DNA of 64,000 nucleotides, from NCBI GenBank assembly GCA_965221755.1, contig OZ244921.1, positions 744,001 to 808,000 of the forward strand. Direction: 5' to 3'. Both the position numbers and the translations under genes were made by a program. This document shows positions 43,138-51,343 of this stretch, piece after piece. The notes under the pieces are model-generated. The model ran no database searches, was not told the DNA's origin, and was given only the letters and a program-made list of their open reading frames with translations. Numbering within the stretch: the stretch's first letter is position 1; every line of letters begins with the position of its first letter. The stretch comes from Azophilus sp965221755 (GTDB taxonomy: Bacteria; Pseudomonadota; Gammaproteobacteria; Pseudomonadales; Azotimanducaceae).

Positions 43138-43905
43138 ATGGAAATAGTCACAGCCATCATTGCCGCCGTCGTGCTGGGGCTGCTCGCCAGCGCGATTCGC
43201 ATCCTGCGGGAGTACGAACGCGGCGTGGTGTTCATGCTCGGTCGATTCTACAAGGTCAAGGGGCCGGGTCTGGTCATCATCATCCCGGTCGTTCAGCAAA
43301 TGGTGAAAGTGGACCTGCGCACGCTCGTGCTCGACATCCCCACCCAAGACCTGATCACCCGCGACAACGTGTCGGTCAAGGTCAACGCCGTGCTCTACTT
43401 CCGGGTGGTGGATCCGCAGCCCGCCATCATCAATGTGGAGAACTTCATGGATGCCACCGGGCAGCTGGCCCAGACCACCTTGCGCTCCGTGCTCGGCCAG
43501 CACGAGCTTGATGAACTGCTTGCCGAGCGGGAACGCTTGAACCGGGACATTCAGACCATACTCGACCAGCAGACCGACCAATGGGGCATCAAGGTGTCCA
43601 ACGTGGAGATCAAGCACGTCGATATCGACGAAAGCATGATCCGCGCCATTGCCCGGCAGGCCGAGGCGGAGCGCGAGCGGCGGGCCAAGATCATCCATGC
43701 CGACGGCGAGCAGCAGGCGGCGGAGAAGCTGGTCCAAGCCGCCCAGGAACTGAGCGCGGAGAGCGGCGCGATGCAGCTGCGCTATCTGCAGACCTTGACG
43801 GAGATCGCCGGGGAGAAGAGCTCCACCATCGTGTTCCCCCTGCCGGTGGGGATGGTGGAGGGCTTGAGCCGCTTGGCGGGAGGCGATTCAGGCGGGAACA
43901 AGTGA
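43138..43905 (+). CDS. SPFH/stomatin-like membrane protein (NfeD partner)
   Basis: ATG 43138 has AAGGAGAAG upstream; 255 residues. One N-terminal membrane helix (VTAIIAAVVLGLLASA) is followed by the SPFH domain (IRILREYERGVVFMLGRFYKVKGPGL, IPTQDLITRDNVSVKVNAVLYFRV) and a C-terminal helical region rich in Ala/Glu. This is the slipin/stomatin type that pairs with long NfeD proteases. The pair is separated here by a 46-bp repeat array instead of the usual short spacer. Confidence 0.93.
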   Translation: MEIVTAIIAAVVLGLLASAIRILREYERGVVFMLGRFYKVKGPGLVIIIPVVQQMVKVDLRTLVLDIPTQDLITRDNVSVKVNAVLYFRVVDPQPAIINVENFMDATGQLAQTTLRSVLGQHELDELLAERERLNRDIQTILDQQTDQWGIKVSNVEIKHVDIDESMIRAIARQAEAERERRAKIIHADGEQQAAEKLVQAAQELSAESGAMQLRYLQTLTEIAGEKSSTIVFPLPVGMVEGLSRLAGGDSGGNK

Positions 43906-44306
43906 TCAAGTCCCGTTCGTTCAGCGCTGCACGGCTTGAGGATGGAAACAACCCCGTGATGAGGAGCGCAACATCGGCGGACGGAGCGGAATTCGGGCCG
44001 CAGGCGTCGTGAAGCGCCCTTCGGGAGCGCCCGTGGGGCGCGCCGGCGGCGTTGCGGCTCATGGTGGATGACTTGCCACGCGGCTTCGCCGCGCCTTGCC
44101 GGCGCGCCCCGCAGGCCGCTCTGAACTTCCCGGACTCAATCAGAGGCTCCCCAACCACCGCGCGGCGCCAAAACGTCCTCGCCCACTGGCCACCCCAAGA
44201 CGGAGGCGCCGTCGCTTGGCTTGACCCAACGCCTAGGGGTCCGTAGCGGAACAACTGGTTTTCCCGGTTCCGGAATTCTCCACCCACGTCCAACCGGAGC
44301 TTGCGC
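43906..44306. other. Intergenic region with nested inverted repeat
   Basis: There is no coding sequence between the SPFH gene and the MFS gene. It holds a nested inverted repeat: GGGGCGCGCCGGC (44035-44047) pairs perfectly with GCCGGCGCGCCCC (44098-44110), and an inner hairpin CGCGGC-TTC-GCCGCG lies at 44079-44093. The 76-base block may be a small mobile or structural repeat. Confidence 0.6.
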
Positions 44307-45611
44307 GTGCGCAACGTCCGTCACAGCATCGACCAGCTACTGCGTCCCGCCGGGCACGTCTTCTACGGCTGGTGGATCGTCGGCGCCAGCGGCGGCATCC
44401 AGTGGTTGGCGGCGATGCTGTGGATGCATTCCTACGGCGCCTACGTGGTGCTGCTGCAGGCCGACTTCGGCTGGAGCAAGACAGTGATGGCCGCCGCCTT
44501 CGCCCTGACCCGCATCGAGAGCGGCATCCTCGGCCCTGCCCAAGGCTGGCTGGTGGACCGCTTCGGCCCACGCTTGATACTCACCATCGGCACCGTGATT
44601 TTCGGCCTGGGCTTCATGCTGTTCAGCCAAGTCGAGTCCTTGCTTGGCTTCTATATGATCTTTGCCCTGATTGCCCTGGGTTCAAGCCTCGGCGGCTTTG
44701 CCACTCTCATGGTGTCGCTGGTCAATTGGTTCAACCGGCATCGCGCCAAGGCGGTGTCCGCCTCCCAACTCGGCTTTTCGGTCGGCGGCCTGTCGGTGCC
44801 CTTGGTCATCCTGAGCCTGGAAGCCTTCGGCTGGCGGGTGACGGCGTTCCTTTCCGGCGTCCTGGTGCTGGTCCTGGGCCTGCCCTTGGTGCGGCTGATC
44901 CAGCATCGCCCCGAAGAGCGCGGCGAGGTGCCGGACGGCATTCGCAGCGCCTTGACGAACGGCGAGGCACCGCTGCCGACCGCGCCCGACTTCACTGCCC
45001 GGGAGGCGATGCGCACTTGGTCGTTTTGGCTGATCTCCTTTGGCCACGCCTCCGCCTTGCTGGCCGTATCCTCCCTGATGGTGCATCTGGCGCCGCACCT
45101 CACCGAAGGCATGGGCCACTCCCTGGCCGCCGCCGGCCTCGTGGTGGCGCTGATGACCGGCTGCCAAATGGCCGGACAGCTCATCGGCGGCTATCTGGGC
45201 GACAAGCTCGACAAGCGCTTGATCTGCTTTGCCTGCATGCTCGCCCACAGCGCTGGCCTGGTGTTGGTCGCCTACGCCACTCAGTCTTGGATGGTGGTCC
45301 TCTTCACGCTGCTGCACGGTCTGGCTTGGGGCATTCGCGCACCGCAAATGGTGGCATTGCGGGCGGACTACTTCGGCGCCTCGTCCTTCGGCACCATCAT
45401 GGGCTTTTCGTCGCTGATCGTGATGCTCGGCATGTCCGCCGGCCCCATCATCGCCGGCTACATGGCTGACCGCGACGGCAACTACCAAGCCGGCTTCACG
45501 CTGCTGGCCGTCCTGATTCTGGCCGGCGCCTTCTGCTTCCTGCTGGCCCGCCCGCCGAAGCGGGCGGACGGCGGGAAGCAGGCTGGGTCAAGCCAGCGAA
45601 CCATGCATTGA
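44307..45611 (+). CDS. MFS transporter (monocarboxylate/oxalate-formate-like)
   Basis: GTG 44307 with GGAG at the right distance gives 434 residues; TTG 44301 is also open. Twelve helices are visible, with YGWWIVGASGGIQWL in TM1, GWLVDRFGPRLILTIG between TM2 and TM3, and a second-half counterpart GGYLGDKLDKRLICF. This layout matches MCT/OFA-type carriers for small carboxylates. It could supply substrates for the nearby CoA ligases. Confidence 0.85.
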   Translation: MRNVRHSIDQLLRPAGHVFYGWWIVGASGGIQWLAAMLWMHSYGAYVVLLQADFGWSKTVMAAAFALTRIESGILGPAQGWLVDRFGPRLILTIGTVIFGLGFMLFSQVESLLGFYMIFALIALGSSLGGFATLMVSLVNWFNRHRAKAVSASQLGFSVGGLSVPLVILSLEAFGWRVTAFLSGVLVLVLGLPLVRLIQHRPEERGEVPDGIRSALTNGEAPLPTAPDFTAREAMRTWSFWLISFGHASALLAVSSLMVHLAPHLTEGMGHSLAAAGLVVALMTGCQMAGQLIGGYLGDKLDKRLICFACMLAHSAGLVLVAYATQSWMVVLFTLLHGLAWGIRAPQMVALRADYFGASSFGTIMGFSSLIVMLGMSAGPIIAGYMADRDGNYQAGFTLLAVLILAGAFCFLLARPPKRADGGKQAGSSQRTMH

Positions 45612-46101
45612 CCCGGTCGGGGAGAACGCCGGTTGCCTCGACCTGAGCCATCGAGTCCGCAACGTCGGCTTCGTCGATGGCGTCAAACCAGCTTAGGTCG
45701 GGAGCCAACGCACCATTGAGGTCATTAGGTTCAAACTTATCCAGCTTGTCACCGTACTCACGAATCGAAAGAGACACAATTTCGCGGCCAATATCGGACA
45801 ACAAGTAGAGAAATAGGCGGTCGGTGTACAAATTCCCGAACAAGTTGGGCTGGAATCCGTGAAAGCAGGTCAGGTTCAACACGTCCGCCCGGTTGCGAAC
45901 CACCTTGTAGCCGCCTCGGGAAAAAACGCCCACCCAAATAGGCGACGGCGAGCGAGCCTCGGCCTTGTACCAGGGTGAGCGCTTCGAGGTGAGAAATCGC
46001 TTGTGAAAGTGCTTGCTCTCACCGAAGCGGATGTACTGCAATGCCTCCGGCGAAGGGCTTGGGGTGGGCGAAAAGAGGTAGGTTGATTCATCGTCGCTCA
46101 T
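45496..46101 (-). pseudogene. C-terminal remnant of a DNA adenine methyltransferase
   Basis: From ATG 46101, the frame reads YIRFGESKHFHKRFLTSKRS..WYKAEARSPSPIWVGVF, then RNRADVLNLTCFHGFQP and SLSIREYGDKLDKFEPNDLN. The Y.....H.r.l...R..WY...R...PI pattern, the N..........hg region and R.YG..L.KFEP.dL at the end occur in Eco57I/BsuBI-type N6-adenine methyltransferases. The catalytic half with NPPY is missing, so it is a 5'-deleted remnant. Its last ~35 codons overlap the MFS gene antisense and are probably read-through. Confidence 0.55.
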
Positions 46102-46198
46102 CTTGGATATCTACCTTAAGCGTCGTCTTCTGCTGGTTCTTTACATCCTTTTGGTGTCCTTGTAGCTCATGGCCATTCGTCCAAAGATATTCCAAGCG

Positions 46199-47290
46199 CT
46201 AAGCCGCCCAGTCCACCCGTCCGAGCGTCGGCTCATCCTTCAGCTGGGGCAGCACCTCGGCGGCGAAGGTGCGCATGTTGTTTTCGGCGTCCACCCAAGG
46301 CATGCCGGCGTAGCTGAACACGCCGACGAAGGCGCCGGCCCCCACCCGTTCGCAATTGCGCTTGATGGTCTCAAGGCATCGCTCCGGGTCGCCCCAAACC
46401 TGCAGGCCAAGGAAGAAGTCGATGGCGCTGTCCACGCCCTGCTTTTGGATGTTGTCGGCGAATTGGCCGTAGTACTCGTAGCCCTTCTGCCCTTTGAGGT
46501 GGCTCTCATGGAAGCGGTAGTGGTCGAGCACCGTTTGCCAGTAGCCGCCGATGTAGCGTTCGGCGAGCTGGCGCGCCCGGCCGTCGTCGCGGTCGCACAA
46601 GGTCCAGCCGCCAATGATGGGGGCGGGCGGATCCTCCGCATTGATCTCCCGGTAAAGGGTTCGGTACTGCTCGATCTCCTGTTCCACGGCGTCCCAGGGC
46701 TTTTGCGGAATGATGAGCAGCCCCAGCCCCAACCGGGCCATGATGGGCACGGATTCCGGCGACACCGCAGCGGCGTAGGTGCGGCCCTTGAAGGTGAGGA
46801 ACGGTTCAGGGCGGATATCGACCCGGGGCTGCTTGACGTGGTCGCCGTCGAATTCGCAGTAGCCGCGCTCAAGCCCTTCGAGAACGCATTGGGCGGATTC
46901 CACGAAGCGTGGCCGAGAATCCGCCATGTCCTGCCGGAAGCCGTCGAACTCCACCCGGCCCGCGCCGCGGCCGAGGCCGAGAATGAGCCGTCCCCCGGAG
47001 AGGTTGTCCAGCATCGACACCTGTTCGGCGACCCGCAGCGGGTCATGCCAAGGCAGCACCACCACCATGGAGCCGAGCTTCGCGGTTTGGGTGCGGCCCG
47101 CCATGTAGGTGAGGAACTGCAGCGGATCCGGGCACATGGTGTAGTCCGTGAAGTGGTGCTCGACGGTCCAGATGGACTCGAAGCCAAGCGGTTCCGCCAG
47201 TTCCGCCAGACGCACGTCGTTGCGATAGACGTCAAGATCAGTGGTGTGCTTGTTGGTGTTCTGGAAAATGACCGCAGTGCCGACGTGCAT
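46199..47290 (-). CDS. LLM-class flavin-dependent oxidoreductase
   Basis: ATG 47290 gives 363 residues; the frame extends upstream without support. Luciferase-like fold: VRLAELAEPLGFESIWTVEHHF near 28, LGSMVVVLPWHDPLRVAEQ near 70, LSGGRLILGLGRGAGRVEFDGF near 95 and VGVFSYAGMPW near the C-terminus. The enzyme should use reduced FMN (or F420) to attack an organic substrate; substrate unknown. It is divergent from the secreted-protein pair that follows. Confidence 0.9.
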   Translation of the reverse strand: MHVGTAVIFQNTNKHTTDLDVYRNDVRLAELAEPLGFESIWTVEHHFTDYTMCPDPLQFLTYMAGRTQTAKLGSMVVVLPWHDPLRVAEQVSMLDNLSGGRLILGLGRGAGRVEFDGFRQDMADSRPRFVESAQCVLEGLERGYCEFDGDHVKQPRVDIRPEPFLTFKGRTYAAAVSPESVPIMARLGLGLLIIPQKPWDAVEQEIEQYRTLYREINAEDPPAPIIGGWTLCDRDDGRARQLAERYIGGYWQTVLDHYRFHESHLKGQKGYEYYGQFADNIQKQGVDSAIDFFLGLQVWGDPERCLETIKRNCERVGAGAFVGVFSYAGMPWVDAENNMRTFAAEVLPQLKDEPTLGRVDWAA

Positions 47291-47354
47291 GGGGGGCTTC
47301 CTTAGCCTGCAAGAACCGGAAGCATAGGTGGCAACGGCGCTGTTTGGCAATAAC

Positions 47355-47894
47355 ATGGGCAAGCGGATGAACGGGCAGCGAAAAGCATGGCCGGATGCGG
47401 CCGCGTTGGCACTGGCGCTTGTGCTGGGTGCCGGCGCTTGGGCCGATGACGCTGCCGAAGGCGCGGGGCAGGCCAACCATGACGTGGACGCCATCCTGCG
47501 CGAGACCTCGCCGGCATCGGCATACAGCGATGCCGAAAACTGCATCGCAGCGAACAGCTACCGACGCATCAAGGCGCTGGACGACCACCACCTGCTGTTC
47601 GAGGGCAGGCGCGGCATCTGGCTGAATCGGCTGCGCCATCGCTGTGCCATGCGGGGCGACGTGCTGTTCGTGGTCGAGCGCGCCTCGTCGCGCCTGTGCG
47701 ACCGCGACGGAGTCAGCGGCCATGACCGTTTCGGCAGCTTCACGTGGCGCGGCCAATGCGTGCTCGGCAAGTTCGAGCGGATCGAGCCCCAACAGGCCGC
47801 GGCACTCAAGGAATCCGTGGCACTGGCGCGACGGACGGCGGAGCGGGAGCGCCGCGAGCGCCGACGGCAGCGGCGAGTCGGCTCGGGGTCATAG
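47355..47894 (+). CDS. Exported protein, DUF6491-like, paralogue 1
   Basis: ATG 47355 (alternatives GTG 47328, ATG 47367) gives 179 residues with a signal peptide (ALALALVLGAGAWADD). The body has ENCIAANSYRRIKALDDHHLLFEGRRGIWLN, RCAMRGDVLFVVERA and LCDRDGVSGHDRF, with four Cys (NCIAA, RCAM, RLCDR, GQCVLG) in the arrangement C-Ax-..-RC-..-LC-..-QC. This matches the small periplasmic DUF6491 type found in gammaproteobacteria. The next gene is a paralogue 13 bases downstream. Confidence 0.8.
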   Translation: MGKRMNGQRKAWPDAAALALALVLGAGAWADDAAEGAGQANHDVDAILRETSPASAYSDAENCIAANSYRRIKALDDHHLLFEGRRGIWLNRLRHRCAMRGDVLFVVERASSRLCDRDGVSGHDRFGSFTWRGQCVLGKFERIEPQQAAALKESVALARRTAERERRERRRQRRVGSGS

Positions 47895-47907
47895 GCAGCA
47901 CATCGCC

Positions 47908-48459
47908 ATGGGAGACCTCAGCCCGCTCCGAAACCCCAAGCCGCGCACGGCGAGGAGACAACCCTGCGGCCATCGAGCCGTCCGCCTGCGTCTGATGGGT
48001 GCGGGCGTGGCAATTCTCTGTCTTTGGGCGGGCTTGGCCTTTGCCGAAGAGCCGCCGGCGCTGCCGGCGGAGGTGGAGGCATTGCTGTCCAAGCCTTCGG
48101 CCCCGTCGGACTACATTGAGGAGAGGCGCTGCCTGTCCATCCACCGCATTCGCGAAGTCGATGCCCTCGACGACCGCCACGTGTTGTTCCGCATGAACCG
48201 CAAGGCGCTCTATTTGGTGCGGTTTGCGCACCGCTGCCCGGGTCTGCGCCGCAACGGCCCGGTGGCTTACGAATCCCTCAACGGCATGTCGATCTGCGCC
48301 CATGACGCCATCCGCGGCGCCTTTCGACACGGACTCGGGGATGCCCGCTTGGGGCCGCCCTGCGCGATACCGGGGTTTCAGGAAATCACCGTCGAACAGC
48401 TCGGTTTGCTGCGCGAGTCGTTGCGCCAAGGGAGGCGATCCGGGCCATCGCCCCGTTAG
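47908..48459 (+). CDS. Exported protein, DUF6491-like, paralogue 2
   Basis: 183 residues from ATG 47908. A signal or anchor helix (LMGAGVAILCLWAGLAFAEE) precedes ERRCLSIHRIREVDALDDRHVLFRMNRKALYLVRFAHRCPGLRRN and ICAHDAIRG, ending with CAIPGFQEITVEQLGLLRE. Comparison with paralogue 1 shows the same order of Cys (RC, RC, IC, PC) and ALDD..L.F motif. The tandem pair probably arose by gene duplication and both are predicted periplasmic; function unknown. Confidence 0.8.
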   Translation: MGDLSPLRNPKPRTARRQPCGHRAVRLRLMGAGVAILCLWAGLAFAEEPPALPAEVEALLSKPSAPSDYIEERRCLSIHRIREVDALDDRHVLFRMNRKALYLVRFAHRCPGLRRNGPVAYESLNGMSICAHDAIRGAFRHGLGDARLGPPCAIPGFQEITVEQLGLLRESLRQGRRSGPSPR

Positions 48460-48569
48460 GTCAATGCCGTGTGTCAACGTAAGCGATTGACCGTAGCGGT
48501 TCAGGCACCGTTGGGCTAAATTTAAGCCTCAACCAAGGCGTCGGAACCTCAAGGCAACGGGTTTGGTCA

Positions 48570-49418
48570 ATGAACGGCTACAGCACCCGAAACGTGGCGG
48601 ACATCGTGGGCATGACGCCGGCCCAGGTGCGCCACTTCGTGCGCCGAAAGCTGCTGTCCCCCGCCAAGGGGCCCCACGGCGAGCACCGCTTCGACTTCAA
48701 GGATCTGGTCTTGCTGCGCACCGCCAAAAGCATGATCGACGCCAACGTCAGCCCCCGCAGCCTGTTCCGGGCGATGACCCGGCTCAAGGCCAGCTTCGCA
48801 TCGCCTGAAGCCCTTTCGCGGTTTCGTCTGGTGGCCCAAGGCAATGGCGTGGTGGTGCGCGCCGAGAATCGGCTGTGGAATGCCGAAACGGGCCAAGGCT
48901 GCCTGGACTTTGCCCAGCGCGTCAGCGGCGACAGCGTGGCCGTGCTCTGGGAAGGCCACGACATTGCGCCCGGCGAGGCTGATGAAATGAGTGCGGGCGA
49001 GTGGTGCCAACTCGGCGTTGACCTGGAGGAATGGAATGTCGGCAAGGCCATGGAGGCGTACCAAAAGGCGGTCCTGTCCGATCCCAATTGCGCGGACGCC
49101 TGGGTGAATCTCGGCCGCCTGCACCAGCTCGGAGGCAATCTGAGGGAAGCCAAGCGCCACTACGAACTGGCTGTGGAGGCGGCGCCCGGCCACCAGTTGG
49201 CCAGCTACAACCTCGGCACCATTTTCGATGAGCTCAATGAAGGGGAGTTGGCCGCCGGCTTCTACGACAAGGCGCCGGACGTCCCGGACGCCCACTTCAA
49301 CTTGGCGCGCATATCGCGCCGCCGGGGCGATGAGCTGGCCTACCGCCGTCACCAGCAGCGCTACATTGACCTGACAGGCCAGGCTGGCCGGCCCAGCCAA
49401 CCCGATGGGGACCGCTGA
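48570..49418 (+). CDS. MerR-type regulator fused to TPR repeats
   Basis: 282 residues. The N-terminal MerR-type HTH reads YSTRNVADIVGMTPAQVRHFVRRKLLSPAKGPHGEHRFDFKDLVLLR. The middle (about 100-150) is unrecognised. Residues about 145-250 carry TPR-like repeats: AGEWCQLGVDLEEWNVGKAMEAYQKAVLSDPNCADAWVNLGRLHQLGGNLREAKRHYELAVEAAPGHQLASYNLG. This regulator-TPR fusion is found in scattered gammaproteobacteria; it may sense a protein partner instead of a metal or drug. Confidence 0.88.
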   Translation: MNGYSTRNVADIVGMTPAQVRHFVRRKLLSPAKGPHGEHRFDFKDLVLLRTAKSMIDANVSPRSLFRAMTRLKASFASPEALSRFRLVAQGNGVVVRAENRLWNAETGQGCLDFAQRVSGDSVAVLWEGHDIAPGEADEMSAGEWCQLGVDLEEWNVGKAMEAYQKAVLSDPNCADAWVNLGRLHQLGGNLREAKRHYELAVEAAPGHQLASYNLGTIFDELNEGELAAGFYDKAPDVPDAHFNLARISRRRGDELAYRRHQQRYIDLTGQAGRPSQPDGDR

Positions 49419-49469
49419 TTGGCGCGCGCAAGCCGCTGCGGGCGCCGCCTCAAAGCGCCGCAACGTCGC

Positions 49470-49967
49470 ATGACCGTCCTCATTGACCGGATCAACCATT
49501 GGCTCGGCCGCGCGGTCGCTTGGCTGACCTTGGCGATGGCAGTGGCCGTCGCCGCCATCGTCCTGCTGCGCTACGCCTTGGCGCAGAACACCATTCCGCT
49601 TCAGGAGGCGGTGAGCTACGGACACGGCTTGGTGCTGATGCTGGGCATCGCCTACACCCTGAAGGAGAACGGCCATGTCCGCGTGGACATCCTCTACAGC
49701 GTCCGCAGCGCGCGCTGGCGCGCGCTGGTCGATCTTTGCGGCCACCTCCTTCTGCTGCTGCCTGTGGCCGGGCTGCTGCTGGCCACCTCGTTGCCCTACG
49801 CCCTGAGCGCATGGCGGATCTTGGAAGGCTCATCCGAAGTCGGCGGCTTGCCGGGGGTCTTTCTGCTGAAGACGCTCATCCCGTTGATGGCAGCGTTGCT
49901 GCTGCTGCAGGGCTTGAGCGAGATCGGCAAAGCCTGGCGACAGCTGGCCGCAGGGCCTTCCCGGTAG
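49470..49967 (+). CDS. dctQ: TRAP transporter small permease (DctQ family)
   Basis: ATG 49470 gives 165 residues with four membrane helices (WLTLAMAVAVAAIVLLRYAL; EAVSYGHGLVLMLGIAYTLKENGHVRVDI; LVDLCGHLLLLLPVAGLLLATS; LKTLIPLMAALLLLQGL). The YTLKENGHVRVDI motif is typical of DctQ. It pairs with DctM (one-base TAGTG overlap) and both lie downstream of the MerR-TPR gene on the same strand. Confidence 0.9.
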   Translation: MTVLIDRINHWLGRAVAWLTLAMAVAVAAIVLLRYALAQNTIPLQEAVSYGHGLVLMLGIAYTLKENGHVRVDILYSVRSARWRALVDLCGHLLLLLPVAGLLLATSLPYALSAWRILEGSSEVGGLPGVFLLKTLIPLMAALLLLQGLSEIGKAWRQLAAGPSR

Positions 49968-51343
49968 TGGAGGCGCTGGCGCCCATCCTGCTGTTCGCGC
50001 TGGTCTTCGCCCTGCTGCCGCTCGGCTACCCGGTGGCCTTGACCTTGGCGGGCGGCTCGTTCGCCTTCGCCCTGGCCGGCGCCGGCCTTGGCATTTTCGA
50101 CTTGGACGTGCTCGGCTTTCTGCCCGGGCGGCTGCACGGCATCATGGCCAATCAAACGCTGATTGCCGTGCCGCTGTTCGTTTTCATGGGGGCGATGCTG
50201 GAGCGCACGCGCATCGCCGAACAGCTGCTGCGCACGCTCTCCGGCCTGCTCGGCGGCCTGCCCGGCGGGCTCGGGCTGGGCGTGCTCCTGATGGGCGCCC
50301 TGATGGCCGCAAGCACCGGCATAGTCGGCGCCACCGTGGTGACGCTGGGCTTGATGGCGCTGCCCAACCTGCTGCGGCAGGGCTACGACCCGCAGCTGGC
50401 CACGGGCACCATCAGCGCCACCGGCACCTTGGGGCAGATCATTCCCCCTTCCATCGCCCTGGTGCTGCTCGGCGACGTGCTCTCCAACGCCTACAGCCAA
50501 GCGCAGCTGGCCCAAGGCGTGTTTGCGCCGAAGACGGTCTCCATCGGCGACCTTTTCGCCGGCTCGCTGCTGCCGGGGGCGGTGTTGGTGGCGCTCTATG
50601 CGCTGTACCTGCTGGCCGTCGCCACCCTGCGGCCGCAACGCGCCCCGGCGCGGAGGCAGGGCGGCGCCGAGTCGGACACGCCGACCGCCACCGACCTGAT
50701 CCGGGCGCTGCTGGCGCCGATGAGCCTGATTCTCGCCGTGCTCGGCAGCATTCTGGCCGGCTTGGCGACGCCCACCGAAGCCGCCGGAGTCGGCGCCTTG
50801 GGCGCGATGCTGCTGGCTCTGGGCAATCGGACCTTGAACCTTGAACTGCTGCGCTCGGTCTGCGAATCCACCCTGAAAACCACGGCCATGGTGTTTTTCA
50901 TCCTCATCGGCGCATCGGTCTTCGCGCTGGTGTTCCGGGGCCTCGGCGGCGACGTCCTGGTGCAAGGGTTGTTCGAGGAGTTCCCCGGCGGCGCGCTCAG
51001 CGCCTTGGCGGCAGTGATGCTGGTGATTTTCCTGCTCGGCTTCGTGCTGGACTTCATCGAAATCACCTTCGTGGTCATTCCGGTGGTGGGGCCCGGTCTG
51101 CTGGCCTTGGGCATCGACCCCATCTGGCTCGGCGTCCTGATCGCCGTGAACCTGCAAACCTCCTTCCTGACGCCGCCGTTCGGCTTTGCGCTGTTCTATT
51201 TGCGCGGCGTGACGCCGAAAGGCATTCCGACGGCGGCCATGTATCGTGGCGTGGTTCCCTTCGTTGCGCTGCAACTGGCGCTGCTGATGCTGCTGTTCTC
51301 CTTTCCGAGCCTTGCCACCTGGCTGCCGGGCGCGTTGCGCTGA
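49967..51343 (+). CDS. dctM: TRAP transporter large permease (DctM family)
   Basis: GTG 49967 overlaps the dctQ stop; 458 residues. About a dozen helices with PLFVFMGAMLERTRIAEQLL, LGVLLMGALMAASTGIVGATVVTLG, GTLGQIIPPSIALVLLGDV and LQTSFLTPPFGFALFYLRGV are the usual DctM landmarks. It drives sodium-linked uptake of an acid delivered by a binding protein. No dctP gene is adjacent; one occurs about 18 kb upstream with a different neighbour. Confidence 0.93.
   Translation: MEALAPILLFALVFALLPLGYPVALTLAGGSFAFALAGAGLGIFDLDVLGFLPGRLHGIMANQTLIAVPLFVFMGAMLERTRIAEQLLRTLSGLLGGLPGGLGLGVLLMGALMAASTGIVGATVVTLGLMALPNLLRQGYDPQLATGTISATGTLGQIIPPSIALVLLGDVLSNAYSQAQLAQGVFAPKTVSIGDLFAGSLLPGAVLVALYALYLLAVATLRPQRAPARRQGGAESDTPTATDLIRALLAPMSLILAVLGSILAGLATPTEAAGVGALGAMLLALGNRTLNLELLRSVCESTLKTTAMVFFILIGASVFALVFRGLGGDVLVQGLFEEFPGGALSALAAVMLVIFLLGFVLDFIEITFVVIPVVGPGLLALGIDPIWLGVLIAVNLQTSFLTPPFGFALFYLRGVTPKGIPTAAMYRGVVPFVALQLALLMLLFSFPSLATWLPGALR

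Noticed and set aside
49499..49966. Extended start for dctM
   Set aside because: The extra segment is an out-of-frame reading of dctQ; GTG 49967 overlaps the dctQ stop.
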